64,000 nt of DNA from RI-43 sp033764725 (GTDB lineage: Bacteria > Pseudomonadota > Alphaproteobacteria > Caulobacterales > Aquidulcibacteraceae). Position 1 is the stretch's first letter, and each line of letters opens with the position of its first letter. Where the stretch lies: assembly GCA_033764725.1 (NCBI GenBank), contig JANRIR010000063.1, positions 43,966 through 107,965 of the forward strand, given 5' to 3'. The translations under genes and the position numbers were made by a program. Shown one piece after another: positions 1 through 8,287 of this stretch. Below the pieces are notes generated by a model. That model saw only the letters and a program-made list of their open reading frames with translations, searched no databases and was not told the origin of the DNA.

Positions 1-547
1 TCATCTGTCCGGGCTGTTCGAAATTCGGCAGCGCGGGCCCCGCCTCCTGCAGTTCGATTTCGATCTCGCTGGCCTGCAGATCCCCCGCGCGGAGCTTCTT
101 GCGGAAGCTTTCGCGCGTGGCGGCGGACGCCCCCTGCCCGACCAGCGCATCAAGCAGACGCTCTTCCGCCTGCGCGTCGGCGCGGGCGCGCACTTCCTTG
201 CGGCGGCGTTCGCGCGTCATCTCGTAGGCGACTTCCACGAGATCCCTGATGATCTGCTCGACGTCGCGACCGACATAGCCGACCTCGGTGAAACGCGTCG
301 CCTCGACCTTCAGAAAAGGCGCCTCCGCGAGCTTCGCCAGTCGACGCGCAATCTCCGTCTTGCCGACGCCTGTCGGGCCGATCATCAGGATGTTCTTCGG
401 CGTCACCTCTTCGCGCAGACCGGCGGGCAATTGCTTGCGCCGCCAGCGATTGCGCAGCGCGATCGCCACGGCCCGTTTGGCGCCGTCCTGGCCAATGATG
501 AAGCGGTCGAGCTCCGATACGATCTCGCGCGGCGAATACGTTGTCAT
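1..547 (-). CDS. hslU: ATP-dependent protease ATPase subunit HslU (partial, N-terminal part)
   Basis: HslU is the AAA+ unfoldase that feeds substrates to the HslV peptidase in the cytosol. About 182 of the roughly 430 residues usual for the family are present, because the window edge cuts the gene. The protein starts MTTYSPREIVSELD and continues with the HslU-type stretch FIIGQDGAKRAVAIALRNRW. A Walker A motif GPTGVGKT follows near residue 62, then VGYVGRDVE, then the beginning of the charged I-domain. Its ATG overlaps the hslV stop codon (ATGA), so the two subunits are translationally coupled. Identification is secure; only the C-terminal part is missing. Confidence 0.96.
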   Translation of the reverse strand, partial: MTTYSPREIVSELDRFIIGQDGAKRAVAIALRNRWRRKQLPAGLREEVTPKNILMIGPTGVGKTEIARRLAKLAEAPFLKVEATRFTEVGYVGRDVEQIIRDLVEVAYEMTRERRRKEVRARADAQAEERLLDALVGQGASAATRESFRKKLRAGDLQASEIEIELQEAGPALPNFEQPGQM

Positions 548-1098
548 GGCCGCGCCGCCTCAGCCGCCAAGCTTTCGATGGTGAGATTTCGATTGGTGTA
601 GACGCAGATATCCGCGGCGATCTCCATGGCCCGCAGCGCGATGGCGCGCGGATCGTCGAGGTGATCATACAGGGCGCGCGCCGCCGCCAGCGCATAATTC
701 CCGCCGGAGCCGACGGCGATCACATGATGTTCGGGCTCGACGACGTCGCCGGCGCCAGTGAGGAGCAAAGTGTCGCGCGCATCCGCCACGATCAACATCG
801 CCTCAAGCCGTCGCAGGGCGCGATCGGTGCGCCAGTCTTTCGCCAGATCGACGCAGGCGCGCGCCAATTGCGCTGGATACCGTTCCAGCTTCTGCTCCAG
901 GCGTTCGAACAGGGTGAGCGCATCCGCGGTCGCGCCGGCGAACCCGGCGATGACGCGCCCATCCGCAAGCGGCCGCACCTTGCGCGCATTCCCTTTGAGA
1001 ATCGTCGCGCCGGTGGAGACCTGCCCATCCCCGGCGATCACCACCGATCCGGCCTTTCTGACGGCCAAAATCGTCGTTCCATGCCAATCCAACGTCAT
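544..1098 (-). CDS. hslV: ATP-dependent protease peptidase subunit HslV
   Basis: HslV is the threonine peptidase of the HslVU (ClpYQ) complex. The catalytic Thr is the first T of TTILAVRK. From the ATG at 1098 the protein begins MTLDWHG-TTIL, giving a seven-residue propeptide to be removed, a layout I recall as common in alphaproteobacterial HslV. An in-frame ATG at 1152 would add 18 residues without HslV character, so I prefer 1098. GDGQVSTGATILKGNARKVR is family-typical. The length of 184 aa fits the family. It is co-transcribed with hslU, with a 4-base stop/start overlap. Confidence 0.95.
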   Translation of the reverse strand: MTLDWHGTTILAVRKAGSVVIAGDGQVSTGATILKGNARKVRPLADGRVIAGFAGATADALTLFERLEQKLERYPAQLARACVDLAKDWRTDRALRRLEAMLIVADARDTLLLTGAGDVVEPEHHVIAVGSGGNYALAAARALYDHLDDPRAIALRAMEIAADICVYTNRNLTIESLAAEAARP

Positions 1099-1129
1099 CG
1101 CGCTGATGTGGCCTTGAACGCCCCGACGA

Positions 1130-3238
1130 TCAAGCCGCGTCGGATTTGCCACGCACCGGCGCTGCGGCGCGATGCTGCGCGCGCAGGCGCTCGGCGAAGG
1201 CTTCGGCCGGCTCGGCCGCGCCGTAGAGAAAGCCTTGTCCGATCAGACAGCCGCGACGGCGCAGGAATTGCGCTTCCCGCTCCTGCTCGATGCCCTCGGC
1301 GACGACCTGCATGTCGAGCGTCGCCGCCATGGCCAGGATCGTCTCGATGATCGCGGGCGCGTGGCGATCGCGCTCCAGGCCGCGAACGAATTGCTGATCG
1401 ATTTTCAAAACGTCGAACGGCAGGCGCGTGAGCGCGGCGAGGCTCGAATGGCCGCAGCCGAAATCGTCGATGGAGAAGCGCACGCCGCGCTCGCGCAGCG
1501 GTTCGATGAGGCGCAGCGCCTGATCGGGATTTTCCATCGCGATCGACTCGGTCAGCTCCAGCTCAAGGCAGAACGCCGGCAGGCCGGCCTGGTCGAGAAT
1601 CTTCAGCACATGGTCGGGGAAGGCTTCGTCGCGAAACTGCAGCGCCGACACGTTCACCGCGACCTGCACGCCGATGCCCTCGCGCGCCCAGGCGGCGGCT
1701 TTCCAGCACGCTTCGCGCATGATCGCATCGGCCACCTGGCTGATCAGGCCGGTCTCTTCGGCCAGCGGAATGAACACGGCGGGGCTGACGATCGTGCGGT
1801 CCGGGCGGATCCACCGGGCCAGCGCTTCGCAGCCTTCAATCCGTCCATCGGCGAGATTGACCTTGGGCTGGAAGTAGGCGCGGAATTCGTTGCGCTCTAT
1901 GGCAGCGCGCATCTCGTGTTCGAGGGCGATGCGGTCCTCGACATCGCGATCGAGCGCGCTTGTGAACATTTTGACGGCGCCTGGAGCATCCTTCGCCGCA
2001 TGGAGCGCGAGGCGCGCATTGCGCGTCAGCGTCTCTGCGTCGCCGCCGTCGTGGGCGATGATCGCCGCGCCGCAGCGCGCATCCAGATTGAGCTTGAGGT
2101 CGCGCCATTCGAAGGGCTGATTGATCGCGCTCGTCAGCATCTGCGCGTAACGCACGACGTTCGACGGGCTCGGGAAGCTCGGCGCGATCAGCGCGAACTC
2201 GTGCTGGCGCAAGCGCGCGATGAACGTTGGTTTTTCCTGGAACGATTGCGTGCGCACGACCCGATCGACGGTCCGCACTGCAGCGCGCAGGCGTTCGGCG
2301 ACCCGCGCCATGAGATCGTGCGAAGCGTCCTGACCAAGCGTTTCCAGCAAGCGCGTCAGGCGGGCGAAATCGATGACGATCACTGCGCCCGTCGGGCCGT
2401 TCGCATCCGCCCGCGCCGTAAAGGCGTTGAGCTCGCGCGCAAACTTTTCCCCGTTCGGCAAATTCGTGGCGGCGTCGACATAAGCCAGCCGCTGGACGCG
2501 GCGCATCGACTCGTCGAGGCGCGCCATCATGCGATTGAACGCCGCGGCCAGGGCCTCGAACTCGTCGCCCGTCTTGATGTCGATCCGCTCGCCGCGGCCA
2601 TGCGTGCTGGTGCGTTCGGCGAAAGCGATAAGCTGCGCCAATGGTGCGACAGTTCGCCGCACAAAGATGAGCGTCAACGCCACGGCGGCGACCAGGAAGG
2701 CCGCGGCGATGGCGATGAAGATCGCGATCTGCGTCGCGCCCTGGGCGTACAAGGGATGGGTGCGCTGATGGGCGATCAGGTACGCCACCGGGCGACCATC
2801 GGACAGGATAGGCGCTGCGGCGATGGCGACCCCCTCGCCGGCGATCGAGACCACATCGCCGCGGGCGCGGACAGCCTCGATCAAGCGGCGCTCGGCGGGC
2901 GATTCCGCTGCTCCGACCGCTGCGATGACAGTTCCGTCAGGCGCGACGATCGCGGTGCGCTGAATTTCGCGCCAGCCTTCGGCGATCTCGAGATAGCGGG
3001 TGAGCCGCGGCGCGTCATGGATGCGCGGGCCGGCGTTGCGCGCGATGATCCCGACATAGGCCTCGACTTCCTGTTTCGCGCTGGTGCGCGCTTCTTGCTG
3101 CTGCAGCAGCGCGAAGGCGGCGCCCAACACCAGCGCGAACGCCGTCAGCACGGCCGCCATGAACAAGGACGCCCGCCGCGAAAGGCTCAGGCGCCGCTTC
3201 GGCGCCGACGCGTCCAATGGGGGGTCCGCTGCTGCCAT
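1130..3238 (-). CDS. Membrane-bound EAL-domain c-di-GMP phosphodiesterase with degenerate GGDEF domain
   Basis: This 702-residue protein has a TM helix at about residues 24-46, a periplasmic sensor region, a second TM helix at about 172-194, a HAMP linker, a GGDEF-like domain (about 250-430) and an EAL domain (about 440-690). The GGDEF signature is lost: RLRQHEFALI occupies its place, so cyclase activity is unlikely. The EAL domain keeps its metal and catalytic motifs: EALARW, VNVSA, ELTES, IDDFG, LKIDQQF, AEGIE and GQGF. It therefore probably degrades c-di-GMP, perhaps with the GGDEF part binding GTP as an allosteric input (inference). It is divergent from hisB. The signal sensed is unknown. 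Confidence 0.88.
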   Translation of the reverse strand: MAAADPPLDASAPKRRLSLSRRASLFMAAVLTAFALVLGAAFALLQQQEARTSAKQEVEAYVGIIARNAGPRIHDAPRLTRYLEIAEGWREIQRTAIVAPDGTVIAAVGAAESPAERRLIEAVRARGDVVSIAGEGVAIAAAPILSDGRPVAYLIAHQRTHPLYAQGATQIAIFIAIAAAFLVAAVALTLIFVRRTVAPLAQLIAFAERTSTHGRGERIDIKTGDEFEALAAAFNRMMARLDESMRRVQRLAYVDAATNLPNGEKFARELNAFTARADANGPTGAVIVIDFARLTRLLETLGQDASHDLMARVAERLRAAVRTVDRVVRTQSFQEKPTFIARLRQHEFALIAPSFPSPSNVVRYAQMLTSAINQPFEWRDLKLNLDARCGAAIIAHDGGDAETLTRNARLALHAAKDAPGAVKMFTSALDRDVEDRIALEHEMRAAIERNEFRAYFQPKVNLADGRIEGCEALARWIRPDRTIVSPAVFIPLAEETGLISQVADAIMREACWKAAAWAREGIGVQVAVNVSALQFRDEAFPDHVLKILDQAGLPAFCLELELTESIAMENPDQALRLIEPLRERGVRFSIDDFGCGHSSLAALTRLPFDVLKIDQQFVRGLERDRHAPAIIETILAMAATLDMQVVAEGIEQEREAQFLRRRGCLIGQGFLYGAAEPAEAFAERLRAQHRAAAPVRGKSDAA

Positions 3239-3380
3239 GCAAATATTCAGTCAATACTCACCCTGCTCTCTACCAATTTGCGCTTCATTCGTTATAATGT
3301 GCTGAAGGTGTAGCCGTTGTTCTTGGCAGTCAGCAGCGCGGCTTCGCAAGTCTTCGTTCATGAAAGTATTTGAGGGGTAA

Positions 3381-3968
3381 ATGCGGAAGGGCTCCATCCG
3401 GCGCGAGACGAAGGAAACGCGCATCGCGGTGACGATCGATCTCGATGGCGCCGGCAAGGCCGACGTGCGCACCGGCATCGGCTTTCTCGATCACATGCTG
3501 GAGAGCTTCGCCAAGCACGGCGCGTTCGATCTGCACGTCGCCGCGGAGGGCGATCTTCACATCGACATGCACCACACCACCGAGGACGTGGGCATCTGCA
3601 TCGGCAAAGCGTTCGCCGACGCGCTCGGCGACTATGCCGGCATCCGCCGGTTCGGGCACGCCTACATTCCCATGGACGAGACCCTCTCGCGCGCCGCGAT
3701 CGATTTCTCGAACCGGCCCTATCTGATCTGGCGCGTGTCGCTGCCGCGCCCGAAGCTGGGCGACATGGACACAGAGCTGTTCAAGGAATGGTTCCACGCC
3801 TTTGCGATGAACGCAGGCGCGTGCGTGCACGTCGAAAACCTCTACGGCGACAACACCCACCATATCGTGGAAAGCTGCTTCAAGGCGCTCGCGCGCGCGA
3901 CGCGCGCCGCGGTCGAAATCGACCCGCGCCTGGCCGGGCAGTCGCCATCCACCAAGGGCGTGTTGTAA
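3381..3968 (+). CDS. hisB: Imidazoleglycerol-phosphate dehydratase HisB
   Basis: HisB catalyses the IGP to imidazole-acetol-phosphate step of histidine synthesis in the cytosol. At 195 aa it is the monofunctional dehydratase without the N-terminal phosphatase of enteric HisB. Metal-binding repeats are visible: GFLDHMLESFAKHG, DIDMHHTTEDVGICIG, and a second half with FFHAF-like WFHAFAMNAG and DNTHHIVESCFKALARA. It is the first gene of the hisBHAFE operon, 10 bases from hisH. The ATG at 3381 is preceded by a short purine-rich stretch (gaggggtaa). hisG, hisD, hisC and hisI are not in this window. Confidence 0.97.
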   Translation: MRKGSIRRETKETRIAVTIDLDGAGKADVRTGIGFLDHMLESFAKHGAFDLHVAAEGDLHIDMHHTTEDVGICIGKAFADALGDYAGIRRFGHAYIPMDETLSRAAIDFSNRPYLIWRVSLPRPKLGDMDTELFKEWFHAFAMNAGACVHVENLYGDNTHHIVESCFKALARATRAAVEIDPRLAGQSPSTKGVL

Positions 3969-3978
3969 ACAGCGCGAC

Positions 3979-4602
3979 GTGAGCCAAACCATCGCCCTGA
4001 TCGATTACGGCGCCGGCAATTTGCGGTCCGTCGAGCGCGCGCTGACGCGCGCCGGCGGCGCCGTGATCGTGACGAGCAGCCCAGACGCCGTCATGCGCGC
4101 GGATCGCATCGTGCTGCCCGGGCAAGGCGCGTTCAGCCAATGCATGGCTGGATTGGCCGCGCAGGGCGACTTGATCGCCGCGATGCGTGCAGCCGCCTTG
4201 GAGCGTGCGCGGCCGTTTCTCGGTATTTGCGTCGGCATGCAATTGCTGGCCGACATCGGTCTCGAGCATGGCGAGACGCCGGGCCTCGGCTGGATCGGCG
4301 GCGTTTGCCGGCAGCTGAAGGCTGGCCCCGGAGATGTCCTGCCGCATACTGGCTGGAACGACGTGCGCGTCGTTCGCCCGCATCCGGTGCTCGATGCGCT
4401 GGCGCCGCGTCAATTCTGCTACTTCAACCATTCGTTCGTGCTTGAGCCTGCGGGGGGTGATGTCGGCGCCGAAACCACGCATGGCGAAACATTCGCCAGC
4501 GCGGTCGCGCGCGCGACGATAGTCGGCGTGCAGTTTCACCCGGAAAAGAGCCAGGCCGCGGGCATCGCGCTGTTGCAGCGCTTTGTGAGCTGGTCTCCAT
4601 GA
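3979..4602 (+). CDS. hisH: Imidazole glycerol phosphate synthase glutaminase subunit HisH
   Basis: HisH is the glutamine amidotransferase that delivers ammonia to HisF. It starts at GTG (3979), giving the N-terminus xSQTIALIDYGAGNLRSV, which is typical HisH. The class-I amidotransferase triad is visible as the Cys in GICVGMQLL and the His/Glu in QFHPEKSQ. The length of 207 aa is normal. It lies 10 bases after hisB, and its stop overlaps the hisA start (ATGA), consistent with stoichiometric expression. Confidence 0.96.
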   Translation: MSQTIALIDYGAGNLRSVERALTRAGGAVIVTSSPDAVMRADRIVLPGQGAFSQCMAGLAAQGDLIAAMRAAALERARPFLGICVGMQLLADIGLEHGETPGLGWIGGVCRQLKAGPGDVLPHTGWNDVRVVRPHPVLDALAPRQFCYFNHSFVLEPAGGDVGAETTHGETFASAVARATIVGVQFHPEKSQAAGIALLQRFVSWSP

Positions 4603-5324
4603 TCCTCTATCCCGCCATCGATCTGAAGGACGGCCGCTGCGTGCGCCTTGTCGAAGGCCGCTTCGACGACGCAACCGTGTTCCATGACGATCCCGCAGCC
4701 CAGGCCGCGGCGTTTGAGCGTGCGGGCTTCGCTTGGGTGCATGTCGTCGATCTCGACGGGGCCTTGTCCGGCGCACCCGGCAACGCCGAGGCCGTATCCG
4801 CGATCCTGTCACGCGTGTCGCTGCCGGTGCAGATCGGCGGCGGCGTGCGGACACGCGCGTCGATCGCGTTCTGGCTCGAGCGCGGCGCGCGCCGCGTGAT
4901 CCTGGGCACCGCCGCGGTGCGCGATCCGGCGCTGGTGCGCGAGGCGGCGCGCGCCCACCCCGGCGGGATCGCCGTCGGCATCGACGCGCGGGATGGTTTC
5001 GTCGCCGTGCAAGGATGGACGGAAACCACCACAGTGTCGGCGGTCGATCTCGCCCGGCGCTTCGAGGACGCCGGCGTCGCCTGCCTGATCGTCACCGACA
5101 TTTCCCGAGACGGGAAAAAATCCGGCGTCAACGTCGCCTTGACGGCGGAGATCGCCGAAGCGGTGCGCGTTCCCGTCATCGCCTCCGGCGGGCTGAAATC
5201 CGTCGACGACATCCGCGCGCTGCGCGCCCATCGCGATGGGCTCATCCACGGCGCGATCCTCGGCCGCGCCCTCTATGACGGCGACATCGACCCTGCCGAA
5301 GCGTTGTCGGCGGCGCGCGCATGA
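4599..5324 (+). CDS. hisA: ProFAR isomerase HisA
   Basis: HisA is a TIM-barrel isomerase that converts ProFAR to PRFAR in histidine synthesis. The first-strand catalytic Asp is in PAIDLKDGRCVRLVEG, and the second catalytic Asp is in IVTDISRDGKKSG. The phosphate-binding loops IGGGVR and IASGGLKS are present. At 241 aa it has the usual length. It overlaps hisH upstream and hisF downstream by 4 bases each (ATGA), so the operon is fully coupled. Confidence 0.97.
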   Translation: MILYPAIDLKDGRCVRLVEGRFDDATVFHDDPAAQAAAFERAGFAWVHVVDLDGALSGAPGNAEAVSAILSRVSLPVQIGGGVRTRASIAFWLERGARRVILGTAAVRDPALVREAARAHPGGIAVGIDARDGFVAVQGWTETTTVSAVDLARRFEDAGVACLIVTDISRDGKKSGVNVALTAEIAEAVRVPVIASGGLKSVDDIRALRAHRDGLIHGAILGRALYDGDIDPAEALSAARA

Positions 5325-6100
5325 CGCTCGCGGCTCGCATCATCCCCTGCCTCGACGTCCGCGACGGCCGCGTCGTCAAGGGCGTCAATTTCGTCGACCT
5401 GAAGGACGCCGGCGATCCCGCCGAGCAAGCGGCGATCTATGATGCGCAAGGCGCCGACGAGATCTGTTTTCTCGACATCGCCGCATCGCACGAAAATCGC
5501 GGCACGCTTCTGGATGTCGTGCGGCGCACGGCGGATCGCTGCTTCACGCCGCTAACTGTAGGCGGCGGCGTCCGCAGCCCGGAAGACGTGCGCGCGCTGT
5601 TGCTCGCCGGCGCCGACAAGGCCGCGATCAACACTGCGGCAGTGCGCACGCCGGACGTCATCGACGCCTGCGCCAAAGCGTTCGGCGCGCAATGCATCGT
5701 GGTGGCGATCGACGCCAAGCGCGTGGCGGCCGATCGCTGGGAGATCTTCACCCATGGCGGGTCGCGCGAGACCGGCATCGACGCCGTGCGCTTCGCCGTC
5801 GAGGCGGTCGAGCGCGGCGCCGGCGAATTGCTCGTCACCTCGATCGATCGCGACGGCACGCGCGAAGGATACGACATCGCCTTGCTGCGTGAGATTACGG
5901 CGCGGGTTCGCGCGCCGGTGATCGCGTCGGGCGGCGCGGGCGCGCTCGAGCATTTGGTGGAGGCGATCCGCGACGGCGGCGCAGCGGCTGCGCTCGCCGC
6001 CTCTATTTTCCATTTTGGAACCTATAGCTTGAGCCAAGCGCGCGCCGCGTTGGCCGCGTCGGGCGCGCCGGTGCGCGAAGCCATGGAGTATCGGTCATGA
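5321..6100 (+). CDS. hisF: Imidazole glycerol phosphate synthase cyclase subunit HisF
   Basis: HisF is the TIM-barrel cyclase that uses HisH-derived ammonia to make IGP and AICAR. The catalytic aspartates are in IIPCLDVRDGRVVKGVNF and VTSIDRDGTREGYD. The phosphate loops VGGGVRS and IASGGAG are intact. It is 259 aa, the normal length. It overlaps hisA and hisE by ATGA junctions. Confidence 0.97.
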   Translation: MTLAARIIPCLDVRDGRVVKGVNFVDLKDAGDPAEQAAIYDAQGADEICFLDIAASHENRGTLLDVVRRTADRCFTPLTVGGGVRSPEDVRALLLAGADKAAINTAAVRTPDVIDACAKAFGAQCIVVAIDAKRVAADRWEIFTHGGSRETGIDAVRFAVEAVERGAGELLVTSIDRDGTREGYDIALLREITARVRAPVIASGGAGALEHLVEAIRDGGAAAALAASIFHFGTYSLSQARAALAASGAPVREAMEYRS

Positions 6101-6417
6101 GCGCTCTCGGCGCAGAACTCGACGCACTCGCGCGCACGATCGACGAGCGGGCCGGCGGCGATCCGACGCGCTCCTACACGGCGTCGCTCGTGGCCGAGGG
6201 CGTGCAGAAATGCGCCAAAAAGCTGGGAGAGGAAGCCGTCGAGGCGGCGCTTGCCGCCGTCAGCGGCGATCGCGACGCATTGGCGCGCGAAGCGGCGGAT
6301 GTGCTCTTTCACCTGCTCGTCACGCTGCGCGCGGCGGACGTCTCGCCGGACGCGGTCGCGGCCGTGCTGGTCGCGCGCCGCGGCGTGTCGGGCCTCGAAG
6401 AGAAAGCGCGGCGCTGA
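6097..6417 (+). CDS. hisE: Phosphoribosyl-ATP pyrophosphatase HisE
   Basis: HisE hydrolyses PR-ATP to PR-AMP, the second step of histidine synthesis. This is a 106-residue MazG-fold protein with the helical acidic motif KLGEEAVEAALAA and the downstream EAADVLFHLLV that coordinate magnesium. It is separate from HisI, which is not in the window. It overlaps hisF by ATGA and appears to overlap the next gene through CTGA. Confidence 0.95.
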   Translation: MSALGAELDALARTIDERAGGDPTRSYTASLVAEGVQKCAKKLGEEAVEAALAAVSGDRDALAREAADVLFHLLVTLRAADVSPDAVAAVLVARRGVSGLEEKARR

Positions 6418-6962
6418 AGCGCGCGCTGCGCCCCGGCTTCTGGCGCGGCGCGCCGGCCGCGCTCGCGGCGGCGTTGAGCCTTTTGGCTTGCGAAGCGCCG
6501 CAACAGCGCGCGATCGTGCAGAGCGCCCTGCCGACCCGCATCACCACCGAATCTCTCACTTCCAGCTTTCGCAATCCCGACGACTGGCATCGCCTCGCGC
6601 TCACCGCAAATTGGGATTTCGTCGACGCCGCGGTTTGGCGCGCGATCATCGAACAGCCGAACTGCGATCGCGCCACGGCGCTTGCGATCTTCTGGACAGC
6701 GTCGCCGGAATATTATGTTCAGTTCGCGAACCGGGACGACGTGCCGGCCGTCAACCGCAGCGACTATGACCTGATCACAACGATCCGCGAGCGCTGGCTG
6801 CGCGGCGATTACGTCCGCGCGGAGCTGGCCTTCGATCCCGACATCGACGTCTGGCCGCTCGACATGCAGGACTTGCGGCGGCGCTACGGCGCGCGGGTCG
6901 AGGCGGTGATGCCCGCCGCGATGCGCATCAGGCTGGAGGGGCGGCGTCTGGCCGCGCCGTGA
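6414..6962 (+). CDS. Putative DUF4274-type lipoprotein, probable CTG start
   Basis: The reading frame continues straight out of the his operon. Starting at CTG 6414, which overlaps the hisE stop as CTGA, it gives a classical lipoprotein signal: basic KRALRPGFWRG, hydrophobic APAALAAALS, and lipobox LLAC. No ATG or GTG offers a comparable signal. TTG 6474 is possible but would lose the basic n-region. The mature part contains WHRLALTANWDF and IIEQPNCDRATALAIFW, which resembles DUF4274 as I remember it. Function is unknown, and its place at the end of the his operon is probably just co-transcription. Confidence 0.62.
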   Translation: MKRALRPGFWRGAPAALAAALSLLACEAPQQRAIVQSALPTRITTESLTSSFRNPDDWHRLALTANWDFVDAAVWRAIIEQPNCDRATALAIFWTASPEYYVQFANRDDVPAVNRSDYDLITTIRERWLRGDYVRAELAFDPDIDVWPLDMQDLRRRYGARVEAVMPAAMRIRLEGRRLAAP

Positions 6963-6971
6963 GACGCGCAG

Positions 6972-7514
6972 CTATCGCCCCGAATCGTTTCCGCTTTTGA
7001 GAAACACGTAATAGGCCCCTCCCCCGCCGTGGCGGCGGTGCGCCTGGGCGAAGCCAGAGACGATGCCGCGCACCGCCGGCGCCGCCAGCCAGTCCGGCAA
7101 ATGCCGCTTCAAGACGCCGATCTCCCAGCCGCGCTCGGCGTTGGGGCGGCCCTTGCCGGTCACGATCAGCACGGCGCGTGCGCCCTCTTCATGGCGATGG
7201 CGCAAGAACCGATGCACCGCCGACTGGGCCTGCGGCGCAGTCAGCCCGTGCAAATCCAGCATGCCTGCAATCTCGACCTGGCCGCGACGGACGCGCTTCT
7301 CGCCGCCGCGATCGGCGAGCGGACCCGGCGGCGCGGCGCGCAAGCTGACCCGCTCCGGCGGCTTCAGGGCCTCAGCCGGCGGCGCCGCGGGAGCGGCGTC
7401 CGATTGCTCGGGCGCGGAGGGCGGCATGGGTCGGCGTGGGGTGACCCGGTCGGCGACGCGGCGCCACAGCCGCGCCTCCTCCGGTCGGAGCGTTCGGCCC
7501 GCGCGCTTCACCAC
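6972..7514 (-). CDS. Smr/MutS2-domain protein
   Basis: This 180-residue protein has a C-terminal Smr domain: LDLHGLT near residue 91, VLIVTGKGR, and the terminal glycine loop HGGGGAYYVFL. Smr domains are nucleases or nucleic-acid-binding modules. The N-terminal half is Pro/Ala/Arg-rich and probably disordered. The start is GTG GTG at 7514. It lies 9 bases downstream of the Tim44-like gene on the same strand, an arrangement I recall in Caulobacterales. The substrate is unknown. Confidence 0.85.
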   Translation of the reverse strand: MVKRAGRTLRPEEARLWRRVADRVTPRRPMPPSAPEQSDAAPAAPPAEALKPPERVSLRAAPPGPLADRGGEKRVRRGQVEIAGMLDLHGLTAPQAQSAVHRFLRHRHEEGARAVLIVTGKGRPNAERGWEIGVLKRHLPDWLAAPAVRGIVSGFAQAHRRHGGGGAYYVFLKSGNDSGR

Positions 7515-7523
7515 AAACGTCGC

Positions 7524-8123
7524 TTAGGCGGCGACGACGCGCGCCAACCGCCAGTTGGGATCGCGCGACGTCACGTCGCGCTCGAAGGTCCACTTTTCGC
7601 GGGCGTCGCGCAGGCCGTGCTGACCGGCGGCGAGTTCGGATTCGAATTTGACCACGGCGCGGGCCACCGATCCGTCGAGGCTGACGTCGGTGAGCTCCGC
7701 CGCCTTCAGGCGCACCAGCTCCACGCCCGGCTCGCCGCTCGCCGCGCGGGCCGCGATGGCTTTGTCATAGGCGTCGTACACCCGCTCGGTCAGCAGCGGG
7801 CGCAGCGCATCGCGATCGCCCTTGGCGAAGGCCTGCACGATCATTTCATAGGCGGCGCGGGCGCCCGTCACGAAATGTTCAGGATCGAAGCTCGGATCGG
7901 CGCGCACCACGTCGGACAGGCCGGAAGGCCCCGCAGCCCCGATCGGCGCGGACGGCGCGCGGACGGATTCCTGGGCGCGCGCCAGCTCGCCTTGCGCCGG
8001 CTGCGGGGCGGCGCGGGGCGGCGGCTCGGCGCCCGTGCGCTTGCCGAGCACGCTGTACAGCTTCACCAGCACCACCCCGGCGGCGACGGCGAGAACCAGG
8101 AGTTCGAGCAATTGGCTAGACAA
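7524..8123 (-). CDS. Tim44/TimA-like membrane-anchored protein
   Basis: The 199-residue protein has one N-terminal TM anchor (LLELLVLAVAAGVVLVKLYSVL), a Pro/Ala-rich linker, and a C-terminal Tim44-like NTF2-fold domain from about residue 85 (AYEMIVQAFAKGDRDALRPLL, then VYDAYDKAI). Mitochondrial Tim44 is a presequence-translocase component; the bacterial relatives are less well understood. It is divergent from secB across 164 bases, an interesting neighbour for a protein-export factor, although a shared role is only inference. Confidence 0.82.
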   Translation of the reverse strand: MSSQLLELLVLAVAAGVVLVKLYSVLGKRTGAEPPPRAAPQPAQGELARAQESVRAPSAPIGAAGPSGLSDVVRADPSFDPEHFVTGARAAYEMIVQAFAKGDRDALRPLLTERVYDAYDKAIAARAASGEPGVELVRLKAAELTDVSLDGSVARAVVKFESELAAGQHGLRDAREKWTFERDVTSRDPNWRLARVVAA

Positions 8124-8287
8124 CGCGCTGCTCCTTCGGGGCGATCACGAAACGCCAGGGTCGGGGCTTTTATGTGGAAAGTACATAGTGCGCCGCCTTT
8201 GGAAGCGCCAGCGTCGCCGATTGCCCACCCGCAACCCGCCATGATAGGCCCGCGGCCTTCCTTTTTCGCTAAAATGGGGACGCAGCC

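Noticed and set aside
3293..3298. TATAAT as a hisB promoter -10 element
   Set aside because: No acceptable -35 hexamer lies 16-18 bases upstream; the match alone is not enough.
1172..3313. 713-codon plus-strand open frame opposite the GGDEF/EAL gene
   Set aside because: Antisense shadow caused by high GC; the minus-strand frame carries all domain motifs, and this one is Arg/Asp-rich with no recognisable domain.
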